From assembly GCF_000003605.2 (NCBI RefSeq), contig NW_003140828.1, positions 7,502-47,308 on the forward strand: a stretch of 39,807 nt of DNA. The letters are read 5' to 3'. How positions within the stretch are numbered: the stretch's first letter is position 1; every line of letters starts with the position of its first letter. Positions 11,581 to 23,595 of this stretch are shown here, piece by piece. Source of the stretch: Saccoglossus kowalevskii (taxonomy: Eukaryota > Hemichordata > Enteropneusta > Harrimaniidae). The position numbers and the translations under genes were made by a program. The notes below the pieces were generated by a model, which was not told where the DNA came from, searched no databases, and worked only from the letters and a program-made list of their open reading frames with translations.

Positions 11581-11970
11581 TTGTGATTGATCCACCATAC
11601 ATTTGTACATACAATACCTGCAGAGAGAGAGTTTGTATTTGTTGCCAAATGCTAGCAGATATGATTTACTCAGGTCTATTTAGAAAATAATGACATGCGA
11701 CAATGGCAGTGAATATTTCAATTTAATAATTAAGGTTTACAAAAGTCCAATTCCATCCTAACATAATATGCAAAATTTTTCACCTTGTAATTGACAAATA
11801 CTTGTCCAATATTGATCTGAACTTGACCTTGAAATTTGATTAGTAGGACTGTTTCAAATCCCTGAAGAAAACAAGAAATGATTGCACCTGCTCATGAATC
11901 TTTACTATTGAAATTTGGAGACATTCAGATTGCAAAAGCATTCAACTTGTATATTGTATCAGGCCATATG

Positions 11971-12191
11971 CATGACCCCAAAAGGTCACACATCCTGGTT
12001 CTTTTTTGGGGTACATATTCACTATCAATGATAATTTATAATGATAATGATTATTCTCCCTCAATTCTCCTGCTATTAAGTTACAACAAATTTAAACAAG
12101 ACAAAAATTGACTTGTAATATTGGAATTTATTGCTGTTTAGGGTGACACTACCCCCAAAAGTACCAGGATATATAACCTTTTGGAGGTCAT
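11971..12191. mobile_element. MITE-like family B, copy 1 (221 bp)
   Basis: The left end reads CATGACCCCAAAAGGTCACA, then CATCCTGGTTCTTTTTTGGG. The right end is its inverted counterpart: CCCCCAAAAGTACCAGGAT, then ATAACCTTTTGGAGGTCAT. The inverted repeats are about 40 bp. Copy 2 at 32611-32832 has the same ends and almost the same length, though the interiors have drifted. There is no transposase. The 77-codon open frame crossing the left end (11878-12111) is incidental. Confidence 0.85.
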
Positions 12192-12658
12192 TCATAAAGT
12201 AAATATCCACTACAGAGTATTTTCTTTAAATTACGTCTGATCAAAATTTAATAATACCACTACAGTGATGTTATACTTTCATTAATAGTCAATGTATCCT
12301 TGAGACCTTTTCAACATTATCTCTGTTTGTAGATACAAAGGTAATATGTAGATTGTTCTCTTCATATTACATGTATGCTAATACCTGCTGGTAACTTACC
12401 CACAATGCACTTTATTCTTATGGTTGCTCAAACAATTGATTTCTCTATTATATATTCATCAAACATTTGAGATACATTTGTTTTTAGAAGTTCAGAATGA
12501 TTGAAATGAATTCTGTGATTGATTAAAACATTTTGTAAGTTACAGCATTGTCTGTTATATTCACTCTTCAATCCATACCCCCAAAAGTTGTTCATACCCC
12601 AAAAGTTGTTTACTGCCTTGTACTACTAAATGTACTGTATTTGTTTTGCATTCAATAT

Positions 12659-12686
12659 CAAGATGACTGACTAATGGCCATTTTGT
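12659..12686. repeat. Dispersed YY1-like inverted motif
   Basis: Arms CAAGATG and GGCCATTTTG surround ACTGACTAAT. This matches the motif CAAAATGGC...GCCATCTTG that recurs in the 140-bp tandem element at 36.5 kb. It is probably a fragment of the same dispersed family. Confidence 0.5.
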
Positions 12687-13805
12687 TTCTAAAAATTGTG
12701 CATATGTATCTAAAGTACCATTGATCTTTTAAGATGACATATAAGATTAACCAGTCCATTGGAATGCAAGGTTTAAGGTAGCTAGTTCACTCTGAGTATA
12801 ACATGCACTGCTCTTTAGGTGTATAATATTTTGCTGATCAGCAGTTTACAACAAGCATGTGGAATAGATCCTTAACGGTTTTCAGTCTGATGTGTCATAG
12901 TGTGACAACATTTCTCCATTTGGGTCATCTGTTTTAAGATGTACATACACCCACATACCGTCTATTTTTATTTATCAACAAAATATTAAATTCATTTACT
13001 TGAGTGGTTACAAATAACAGTCCGTCGTCAGGCATTGTTTTTTAAAAACCACAAATGGAAGGTTTTTTCTCCTGATAGTTTAATTTATGAAGATTAATAG
13101 TTTGACAGTTGCTAATTGAATTAAATAATATCCATACATGACTCGCATAAATCAATATAAGTCCAATAATATAAATTTTACAACCTACATACATAGGAAA
13201 TTTGAGTCCGATAATCTGGATGTGTAAAACTCATATTAAAACATCACATTTGTTGTGCCATGCCATCTTATTCGATTTGGGTTCAATGCAACATATAGTA
13301 CATGTACATGCGTTAAGTACAATTTTATTTATACCTAATTGTATTTGATGACAACTGGCACCTTAAGTTTTATCTCAATGTCTCTGTAGTGTATGATATA
13401 AAATTAATGATGGAGACATTCATTTTCAATTACTTGTTTTCTGTTTCTTTTCTTTAATGATTATCTAATTAGACGTATTTATTTTTCTGCGTTCATTTTT
13501 TGCAAAATTTTTTAAATTTATTTTAAATATCACACAAGCAGTTAAAATTTAACACATGGAGTCTCATCTTAATAGCATTTCAATTGAGCAAATAAAATGA
13601 TGAAGGTAGATATTAGTGAAGAGTAGTATCTTGAATTTCCTCTAGACAAGACCTTGTGAAATAAATATGTTGGATTTTCTCCTAAATAAATTGAATAAAG
13701 GAGGTGCAGCGTGTGTATCATTTACATGTACAAGTATCTTGCATAGTACATGACTCTTGTGATGACATGTGATATTGATGCAGGTTATTTTGCGTTCAGA
13801 TCAGA

Positions 13806-13837
13806 TTCAAAATGGTTGACTGGTGGCCAGCTTGTTG
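13806..13837. repeat. Dispersed YY1-like inverted motif
   Basis: TTCAAAATGGTTGACTGGTG followed by GCCAGCTTG has the same layout as the core of the 36.5-kb tandem unit (TTCAAAATGGCCGACTGGCA, then GCCATCTTG). It is likely a dispersed fragment of that family. Confidence 0.55.
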
Positions 13838-16655
13838 TAATGAATGATGTTCAAATGATAAATAAATAGAAAATAAAAAAAATTAAAAGTGATATGACAT
13901 AAATTTTAGTTAGTGGGTTGTTGTGTATAGAACTATTTTATAAGCCATTGGAGATGTATATCCCTGGAGGCAATATTTGAATACAACTTTTGTATTATCA
14001 AACCAGATTTCTATACGTTTACATATTGTCACCTTATAAGCTAAATTGCAAAAACAGAGATTTGTTTATAAGAATTCAAACTTATATGTATTTTGTTAAA
14101 TTAAACGTGTAAATCCATGACTGACTGTTTGTGTATAAATCAGTCAGGCACCTCATAATCCTAGAGTGTAGTTGAGTGTAGTATTTCTAAAGTGTTTCTG
14201 AAAATTAATTAAGAATTTCTTTTTGAACATTGAATACATTTACATGTCATAAAAAGGCAGCTAAACTGTGTTACTTATTATATTGCAATGTGTTGCTGAC
14301 ATGGTTTAATGTGTTGGGTTTTAATTATTGAATGTATGATAGGTCATGTCTATTGCTCTGGGGCTCCATTATGAAATGAACAGGATACAAGCCATGATGA
14401 ATTCTGTGACTGCTCCAAGGCCCTCTATATTGGTTTACTTTGTACTGCTACAGTATACTTGGTTCATTGTTTGTTCACTTTTAAAATAACTGCAGGGATT
14501 GTAACCTTAAAGTGCCCCATGAATTCATGTATTAACGAAATGTCTCTCTTTGGGGCATGGTGTTCTATTTCTTGTTTGCAATAGTTGCATTTCCCATCCT
14601 AATTTCCTCTAGCGTTCTACTTCAGAATGTTAATTCAAATTCAACAAACTTTCCTCAGTGAAGTTTGTAATCAAATACTGGGATATGAGAACACTGTCTG
14701 GGATTCATTCATAAATGTACAAAATGATGAAGCAGCCAGAATCCTACAATTGTAAGAACTGCTAGGGTAAACTTACTACCAAATGTTTGATTGTTTCATA
14801 CATGTATAATATTTTCCTGATTTCTGTTTTGTTCTAAAGCAGCATGATAGGAACATTTTCAAAGATCTGCCCTAAGTTCTTGTCTGTTCCACAACCATAT
14901 GATTTTTCACAACATTTTCTATTAAATAATGAAATTAGTTTTTGATAGGACTTGTAACCCTGTGACTCAGTTGACAGATTCCCTCTGTCCCTGCTCTGTT
15001 TATTTCTACATACAATGAATATTCAGTGTTTGCATCCAAATTTATGAATTATATAAATACATTACTTTTATATTAACACCACCTTGAACTGATGTATTTA
15101 TGATATGTTTTCAAGTCACAATATTGACAGCAAGTTAATGAGAATAACCTTCATTCAGTTCAGAGAAACCTGTAGAATTCTATAGAATTATTAAATCATT
15201 ATTCAGGACTTGAACTTCACAGAGGTATCAAAGGCAATTGCTTTGATACTCAATAAGGTTTACTTGATGTCCTTCGATATTCCATTATTCCTATATGATA
15301 AGGCCATTTTATAATTTTTGCTCTTAAAAATGGGTACCTTCGTTCTTGAGTCTAGAGTTTCAGCCCTGAGTATTAGAATATCAAACTTATAAATTTCATG
15401 TATCCTCATATGTATTCCTGAATTCTATTTACAATGTAAAATTTCAGAAATCATTTTATAATTGTAATTCTGATGTTGTAGGGTTAAAATCAAAGTTACC
15501 TTCAAATGAAGCCCAATAGAGTGTTTGGTACTGTACACTGTATTATGTATATTATGTATATTAAAACAATTAGATCCAAAAAATTATGTCTACAAACTAT
15601 GCTGCAATATTCACATTTGATTGGCTATTGTAATGAAAAGCTAAACTACTAAAATTGATATGACTTAAATGTGTATACAGTCAGTCTCCCGCAGGCTCTG
15701 ATCTCCTTAGCTGACCACATCTGTAAATATTAACGTCATTCGCACTGCTGTTCTACTGTTTTAAGTCCATCCATGTGATAGTACAATAGTTTCACAGATA
15801 GTACAATGGTTTTGGCAACTCCTGCATCTGGTGTTTTAGTACTTTTTTCAACGTTACTGTTCTATTTTTAGTCACTGCTGAAATAAGTGTGCTGTATCAT
15901 ACCATTAATTTTGGTTTAATAGGCTCCTTTTTTTCCTCTTTCTGATATGTAGAACGACTGAGTGACATAAAGATAAGATATTTGAAACATAAACAACTGT
16001 CAATTTGATGTATACATGTAGGAAGAGTATACTTTCATAAAAAAAAAAAAGATGTATTCACAACATGTGACTAATCAACTAATGAACTACTTGGTACATG
16101 TATGTTTAATTTGATGTTGAACTTGATAATGACAATTTAATAAAATAAAAGCTTTTTATATAAAATATTTATAACTGTATTTTATAAATTTATAAATTTC
16201 TGTTGAAAACAACTTGACCCGACCAAATGCCTTAGCAGATACATACTGTCTGTATATAATATTTTGTGCCTGCATAAACGGTGATAGTAAATCATTGGTA
16301 ACTCGGGCTCTCATGGGTAATAGGCATCACAAAATGGCTTCTGTAGCCAATGAAAGCGTCTTTTTTTGGATTTCAATGAAGCATTAGGGTAAATGCTTTT
16401 ATAAATATTTCATAAATTTCTATGAAAACAATCATACATTGTATTGTACCTTCATGGAATTTATTGTATCTAGGCGATTGCATAACAAAACATATTATTT
16501 TGTCATTGCTTAAGAGACAAAATCAGGAGACATTGAGAAAATGTGTGGAAATAAAATTACAGGATACATGTATGACATCAATTGTATAAAAAAAAATGGT
16601 ATATTTTGACTTTCGATAACTACCTAGTATAAAAATCTTAATATATTTTACTTAT

Positions 16656-17060
16656 TTTTAGCTCCACTGTCAACTTGTCGAGCGAAGCTTATATAAGTGA
16701 TTGCCTGTTTTGTCCATCGTCCCCATCAACTTTTTACTTTTTTGATTTTTTCTTGAAAACTACCAGCCTGATTGCTTTGATACTTCTTGTATATGTACAT
16801 TGTACATTAGGTAGACCCCACTCAAATTTGTTCATTTCATGAGGATATCTTTAATTCTCTAATTTAGATGAATATTTTTCTAATTTTTTGTAAAATGTGA
16901 TATTTTTGACTTCTTGTTGAAAAACGCAAGGTCAATCATTGAAACATGTATTGCTAACTATCTCAGCCGAGAGGCTGCTTGTTTCATTTTTTAATATGGA
17001 CCACTGTATTTTTGTTCATATCTAGAATAAAGCATTGAACTGAAGTAAAATTGAAATAGA
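16656..17060 (+). mobile_element. AGCTC-type dispersed repeat, copy 1
   Basis: Starts TTTTAGCTCCACTGTC, followed by GAGCGAAGCTTATATAAGTG, TTGCCTGTTTTGTCCATCGT, a T-rich block and TTGAAAACTACC. It ends near AATAAAGCATTGAACTGAAG. The 20-base run at 16726-16745 (TCAACTTTTTACTTTTTTGA) is identical in the copy at 25181-25200. From general knowledge, repeats with an AGCTC hairpin followed by TCCGTC-type text are abundant in molluscs and other marine invertebrates. I cannot name the family. Confidence 0.6.
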
Positions 17061-18484
17061 CGGTGACTTTCCTCCTTGTGAATGGCTTTATAATAGTACA
17101 CAGTAGCTACCTCTTCAGAACTCCTGATGGGGAAATCATACATAGCACTTTTCCATTCTTCAGCATGTGAAATTGCTCATACTTCTCAGTGCCATTTCTC
17201 TCTTTAAGTTGAAAATTGATGTTTTGATTGAATTTGCATACCTAGATTAAAGAAGCTTTTTGTGTAACTGGGAGGTTTTTGATGGTTTGAACATGTTTTC
17301 ATCAATTGTATCCAGTGGCAGATACTGATTGAGGTAATTATATTGAATCAGGTTGTAACATGTAGTGTTTTCAGAAAACTGATATCGGTTTAATCTGTCA
17401 AGTGCAATTTAGTCATCTGTAGACCATTCAGGGTTCATGACAAATTTATTTTAAAATTTGTTTTCTCTTTCTAGATGTGTTTAAACGTGAATGATATATT
17501 GTAATGTAATTAATAAAATGGATGTTTCTTTTGATATAATTCATAAAGGTGTGGTACCATACTGTGTGATGATGCAGCAGAGATGTGATTTTCTATGGAA
17601 TAATCAATTGAATAAATTGAGCAATTAGTTTACATCACTATGTGATAAGCTGAGGAGAACAAAACTCATGTCTTTGTCCGTGTTCTTCATTCTGAACCAA
17701 ACCACAAAAGACTCCTCCAATAACAATAAATTGCATGGTTTGTTGATATGATAAAATGGCTGGAGATCACGCAATTGATACAATGAAGTTTATTTGTGAG
17801 TGAATTGATCAAATTATTAAATAAATACAAAAAATGCTGCTAGGATGTATACGTGTAGTTGATCTGATCACTGTACAAGGTCTCGTGTGCATGATGCTTT
17901 GTAAAGAGCTAAAAAAACACATTCACTGCTATTTTAAAATGGAAAGTGTGATGAAGATAAAGGAAATGAGTCACACTAGCACGCATGGTGGGAGACTGTC
18001 TGTTCATGCAGCTAATACTAAGTATAAAGGGTTTGAATACCTGTATGATTAAGTTAGATACTATAGTAATAGACAAACCAGCTGCTAAATTGCCAGAGTT
18101 GTCAGATAGTGCTGTTTATCTGCCAATGACGTACATACAAACTTAAATTACCATCTTGTTCCATGTAGTATATGATATACAAACACATGGTCTTCTAAAC
18201 AAATGATAAGCTGGACAGTTTCCTCTTATTTCACTGCAATCTCTGCTATGACTAGTGCCAATAAACTGGTCTTTCACCTTCTATACATGTAAATTGCTAG
18301 CTGCTTTGTATTAAATAAATATTTTACTTATGAACTCGGTTCTAATTACTTATTTGATATATTCGATAATGAAATTGATTTTTTTTTATATCATGTACAT
18401 GTACATATATAACAGTACCAAATTTGTTACGATATTTAAAATCAGTGCATCCCCTTGTTTTAGTTTGCAGAAATCTATAGTCTA
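17061..18484. other. AT-rich non-coding DNA
   Basis: No gene is supported. A 72-codon frame at 17834-18052 shows no domain, and nothing around it (no coding-like neighbours or splice context) supports an exon. Confidence 0.55.
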
Positions 18485-18682
18485 TAATCCTTTTACCACC
18501 AGTTCCCTCTTTTCATCACAAATTCACAAAATAGTTCAGAATATTGGAACAAAAATAGCCAAATTGACTTGAATTTTTTCTGTTGGCTCCAAAATTAAGA
18601 TTCATTTCCAAAATATTGAAGAATTTAAGAAAAGAAGTGCAGGAAATTTTGGGTGAAAAAGTCTGGTGGTGAAAACGTTAAT
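18485..18682 (-). mobile_element. MITE-like family A, copy 3 (inverted)
   Basis: On the minus strand this starts TTAACGTTTTCACCACCAG and ends CTGGTGGTAAAAGGATTA, an inverted repeat of about 18 bp. The interior matches copy 2 in order: TTTTTCACCCAAAATTTCCT, AATTTTGGAGCCAACAG, GGCTATTTTTGTTCCAATA, then TTTGTGATGAAAAGAGGGAA. Relative to copy 2 it lacks the block around GACTATAAAC. This is the clearest copy for defining the ends; its length (198 bp) equals that of copy 1. Confidence 0.82.
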
Positions 18683-19833
18683 AAATTATTTCTTGTACTG
18701 TTGGTATCACAATATGCTGCTAAATTTACATGGTACATGACCATGTAGCAGTATTGTAATTACCTCTACACCAGTTATTTACAATATTCCTAATAGCATA
18801 TGTTTTACTTCAACCAACCCACCCACCCACCAAATATTGTTGTTATATTCCACCTTGGCACTAAAGAACCACAGGGAATTAACAAACTGTTCAACTCATT
18901 CCTTGTGCTTATTAGCTAGTGTGTGTATACATGTTCAATTGTTGAATAGAATAGTAATTCCAGTTTATGGTTGTTATGCATGTTCATGCATTCTTATGTT
19001 CTACCTAAAGGTTTTAACATTATTTTCTATGCTAACGATATAGAGCCATTGCTGTTTATAATAGTTACTCAGGACAACGATTACCAAATATTTTCTATGA
19101 TATATCACCAAATGTTGAATTGACGTCAGTATCATTTATCTCCTGTAATATCATCCTATACTTGACTAATGCTCAAACTTATTGTGTTATTAATAGAACG
19201 TGGTCAGTAAATCTTGTTGTTATTAAATCATTGCAAGCATGGAGCAAATGTGTTTGTGTGTGTATGCAAATGACCCCTGTGAATCTATAAATGATAGGCC
19301 AAGTTAAATACACTCTTGTCTCTCGTCTTGTGTGCTGACGTACTTATGTGAATAAAAGTTTTTCCAACACCAGGAAAGCAATATCCTAGCCATCTGGTGT
19401 CGATGTGCATTCAGGCAAGATTCCCTTGAGGCGCTTCACTTCTCATATTTGAAAGAATTCTGTTGCATTTTTCTTAGGATGTCAATTTGTAGTATAATGC
19501 CCTTGGACAAATTGGGTAATTCTTCATGTCATCACAGCCATTGCTACAGCTATATCGTATATTGTAATAGGAATGTATACACATGCAGCTCACGAGCGAT
19601 AAAAATAAAGTATTAAATGTCACACATGTTGTGACAAAGAAATAAATCAGAGCCGATAAAAAGACGTATTATGTGACTCACTTTTATGCTACATTGCATT
19701 GAACTCCCTACATTTCAACGTACATGTACGTGCTACATACCACAATACACTGTGAAAGCTTTCGAAAAGGGATAAACAAGTTATAATATTGCCCTTTGAC
19801 ACTAAATGGTCACAATTTGTTATTTGTTTATGA
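18683..19833. other. AT-rich non-coding DNA
   Basis: No gene is supported. A short CCCA run lies at about 18818-18832. A small inverted pair, CACCAG and CTGGTG, is at about 19370-19401. Otherwise nothing distinctive. Confidence 0.55.
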
Positions 19834-21024
19834 AGAGAGTTGATGAGACTCGCTGTCAGTATATAGTGACATTTTCACTACNNNNNNNNNNNNNNNNNNN
19901 NNNNNNNNNNNNNNNNNNNNNNNNNNNNNNNNNNNNNNNNNNNNNNNNNNNNNNNNNNNNNNNNNNNNNNNNNNNNNNNNNNNNNNNNNNNNNNNNNNNN
20001 NNNNNNNNNNNNNNNNNNNNNNNNNNNNNNNNNNNNNNNNNNNNNNNNNNNNNNNNNNNNNNNNNNNNNNNNNNNNNNNNNNNNNNNNNNNNNNNNNNNN
20101 NNNNNNNNNNNNNNNNNNNNNNNNNNNNNNNNNNNNNNNNNNNNNNNNNNNNNNNNNNNNNNNNNNNNNNNNNNNNNNNNCTACATTTCATACAAGTCAT
20201 TGAGACTCATTGTCAGTATATACATGTAGTGACATTTTCACATTTCATACAAGTCATTGAGACTCACTGTCAGTATATAATGACATTTTCACTACATTTC
20301 ATACAAGTCATTGAGACTCATTGTCAGTATATAGTGACATTTTCAAATTTCATACAAGTCATTGAGACTCATTGTCAGTATATACATGTAGTGACATTTT
20401 CACATTTCATACAAGTCATTGAGACTCACTGTCAGTATGTAGTGACATTTTCATGGATGTCATTGAGACTCACTGTCAGTATATATAGTAGTGACCTTTT
20501 CACTACATTTCATACAACTCATTGAGACTCGCTGCCAAAATAAAGTGACATTTTCGTTACATTTCATAAAGTCATTGAGACTCAATATCAATGTATAGTA
20601 ATATTTTCACAACATTACATAAGTCCTACCAAAATAAAGTGACTGTTTCACTACATTTCATAAGTCATTGAGACTCACTGTCAATGTATAGTAATATTTT
20701 CACTACATTACATAAGTCCTGCCAAAATAAAGTGACATTTTCACTATATTTCGTAAAAGTCATTGCGACTCACTGCCTATAAAATAAAGTGACATTTTCA
20801 CTACCATTAAGTCATTGAGACTTCTTGAACTTTCCACTACATTCCATTGCATTGAGACTGCTGTATAAATTTAGTGAAAATTTCATTACATTCCATTAAA
20901 TTCATTTGAGATTCCCTGACGAAATATCATGTTTCACTATCTTTAGGTCATTGAGACTTCTTGAAATTGTCACTACATTTCATGACATTAAGACTGCCAA
21001 AATAATATAGTGACATTTTCATGG
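19834..21024. repeat. Minisatellite of about 54 bp, containing the assembly gap
   Basis: The unit is built from CATTTCATACAAGTCATTGA, GACTCACTGTCAGTATATAG and TGACATTTTCACTA, about 54 bp, with an optional CATGTA inserted in some copies. Sequence on both sides of the gap is the same repeat. Units just right of the gap are nearly identical. From about 20521 they become longer, more variable and mixed with a CCTGCCAAAATAAAGTGACA variant, then fade out by 21024. This is the usual pattern of a homogenised centre and decayed edge. Open frames through it are artefacts. Confidence 0.93.
19882..20180. other. Assembly gap (299 N)
   Basis: 299 undetermined bases interrupt the minisatellite. Because the flanking units match, the missing sequence is almost certainly more of the same array. 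The true length may differ from 299. Confidence 0.99.
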
Positions 21025-22679
21025 ATTATACAATGCCTGTCTGTTGGTTATAGATCATATGAATGAATATTACTAAGATACTATAAATAGAATTTAGCTA
21101 TTCATGTAAATAACAAGGTTAAAATGCTATCTATCCCTAATACAATTATATAATTTTATTTCATTTCATTATTTGTCACCATATTCTGACATACAATATT
21201 ATACTAAAACGATTTGTTTTTTCATTACGGGGTTATAAAGCATTATTATAGACCTATTTCACATAAAAATAAGTTGATAGAAAAGCAACTAAAGATGTTT
21301 ACAGTTTTACACATTGGTTTGATTCACTTAGCTCTGATAAGAATATTTGCAATATAAAATTGTGAATTTAGAGTTAAATTTGAATTTACTATTTATAGAG
21401 AAAATATTGCTTTCAAAATTTGTGCTAGTTCTTTCTTATCATATCCCAAAATGCATTGCTTCTTATTCTGAATATAATGTCAAGACACATTTTCTACTTC
21501 CTTAGTTTGTATGAGAAAAACAAATGCAAATACTAACCATAAATGTATGTGTCCTTGGACAATTGTATGTTAGAGTATGATGCTTGCAGTTCATTGGCAG
21601 GTTACACCAAGACATGACATCATCAATAAGATGACATTATAAAGCACATCATGACATCATGATATCAATTAAGAAACATTGTATCTTAGGAGTAAGAATA
21701 GCTGATGTAATGTACTGGATTTTATTGCGATGGCATTACAGGAAACGATACCACACTGTTCTAATATACTGATTCAATTTGATGTCAAGTGTTCTATTTT
21801 TAGTGAAGTTGAGCAATCATATTTGACTTTTTTACATTATACCTGTAATAATTTAATTTTTCTGTTGAAAGGTCACATAGGTATTAGGAGTTCACATGAG
21901 GTTATCTTCATTGAAATCTAAATGAAGCACATCGGTAAAAGGTGAAATGAGTGTGTCAGTAATGGCTGCAGCAGAGCATGAGCAATTTATTCTCAATTTT
22001 TTAAATGTTATCATAACCATCATGTTTTCTAATGAAATAAACAGTTTCTAAATTTGAAAACATGTACATAAGAAATCAAGCATTTAAATGGATTTACAAC
22101 TAAAAATGTCTCTCAAAAACCATTAGCTCTGTTCCAATTAGACAGGTTTGACTTTTTGTACATGTACTTTATATATCCATTTTTGACTGTGTTTAAATAC
22201 ATGTATCTCCATCTTTTTGGTGTTTGGGTTAGACAGGTTTGCCGGTGTTTCACTCATTCATCTTCTAAGGTTAATGCAGGTAGATTAAGCGTATAAACAT
22301 TTTTATAATGATTCTTCTATCCCAGAGGTGGTGGAATTACCTAAGATTGAGCAATGAACAATCTTAACTGATTTGTTTTGCGGGGGCAGTTGAAAGGGTT
22401 AGGGCTAGGGACAATCTCATGTGTATGCTAATTATTTTATCTTGAACGTTATGGGGTTATTTAGACTGTAAAGTGGACGTGAGCAGCTGAGATATCAAAT
22501 TTATTAGCCCTTCAGGAATAAAATAAAGGTTACATGTACCAAGACTGTAAAGCATTACAAGAAATTCTTGATTTGACTGGAAATGTGTTCACTCTATGTA
22601 TAGTCATGCACCCCCTCCCCTGTATATCAATTAGTGTTGTAATTAGTAGGTTTTCTACACTACATGTATGTTGTTGTGT
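21025..22679. other. AT-rich non-coding DNA
   Basis: No gene is supported. TTAGACAGGTTTG occurs twice, about 90 bp apart (near 22138 and 22230). Clustered GACATCAT/ATGACATCATGA words lie at 21613-21665. A 63-codon frame at 21730-21921 has no domain. Confidence 0.5.
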
Positions 22680-22786
22680 TGGTTCACCTGTCATACATTG
22701 TAGTTTGTCCCTAAAAGTAGTATGGGTTTACTTTTCATAAACCACAGTGTCCCCAAAATGTGGGTTCACCCTTCTTACATTGCAGG
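22680..22786. repeat. Short degenerate minisatellite of about 41 bp, 2.5 copies
   Basis: Three units begin GGTTCACCTGTCATACATTG, GGGTTTACTTTTCATAAACC and GGGTTCACCCTTCTTACATT, spaced 38-44 bp. The first two continue into TGTCCCTAAAAGTAGTAT and TGTCCCCAAAATGT. The third unit is partial. Confidence 0.6.
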
Positions 22787-23403
22787 TGATACATGTATTA
22801 ACTAAGTACTTAATTTTGTCTGATACTGTTTTTAAATTTGAAGAACAAATTATGAGTGATATATCATAAAATGTAGCAACGTTGTTTTGTAGAAATAATG
22901 ATGTATCACATATTACATATATCATTTCTAAAATCTGGTGCAATATTTCACACATTTTTATCTTTTTTCTATGGTATCTTTGTTAATTTTCTATCAAATA
23001 AACCAAATATTTTATTTCCATTTTCATTGATCAAATTTTTAAATAAATATGGGAAAAAATCATGCCGTTTTATTTGATGAAAATGACAAAAGTTGATGTT
23101 GGCATTTGAAGGGATCAGTTTTCATTATATGTACACATGTATTAGCTGAGGTGAGATCCCAGAAGTGTGTTTACATTGACATATTGCCCAATAACCATAA
23201 TACTTTAACAAGATACACTACCCTGAACGAATTCAATTTAATCACAACCTTTGGTTTCCCTCCCTAGTTTACTAACACTTTTCACAATAGTAAAATAAAA
23301 TGTATGAAGACACTATGTATGCTGAACAGGCGCTGTCAATGAATAGTCGTCGTTGCACAATTCATTATTTTATGCAACACTTCCTTTTCAGCAACTACAG
23401 AAG
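22787..23403. other. AT-rich non-coding DNA
   Basis: No gene or repeat is recognised. The sequence is AT-rich with stops in all frames. Confidence 0.55.
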
Positions 23404-23595
23404 AATTTCAATTACTTTCTGAGTACTCTGATATCGATGTGTTGAACTTTCTTCAAAGCAAATGTTACTTTTTGAGTATGTTTATATCTTTTTCTTGAAT
23501 TCGCTTCAAAGGGAATGTTACTTTTTGAGTACTGCAATATTGAAGTGTTGAACTCAGTTCAAAGCAAATGTACTTTTTCTTGAACTTTTTTCACT
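23404..23595. repeat. 53-bp degenerate tandem repeat, about 3.5 copies
   Basis: TTCAAAGSRAATGT recurs at 23452, 23505 and 23558, a period of 53 bp. In the copies at 23452 and 23505 it is followed by TACTTTTTGAGTA; the copy at 23558 reads TACTTTTTCTTGA. A partial unit precedes them (TTACTTTCTGAGTACT, about 23411). GTGTTGAACT occurs between units. The copies are diverged, so the array is old. Confidence 0.8.

Larger units (their letters stand above)
12192..16655. other. AT-rich non-coding DNA with a few repeat fragments
   Basis: No gene is supported over 4.4 kb and open frames are short throughout. Recognisable pieces are a doubled CATACCCC(C)AAAAGTTGTT at about 12573-12611, related to the family B inner end, and two YY1-like inverted motifs at 12659 and 13806 (listed separately). 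There is also a run of A at about 16039-16050. Otherwise it is single-copy-looking sequence. Confidence 0.55.

Noticed and set aside
19806-20525. 239-codon open frame across the gap
   Set aside because: About 100 of its codons are N, and the rest is the 54-bp minisatellite.
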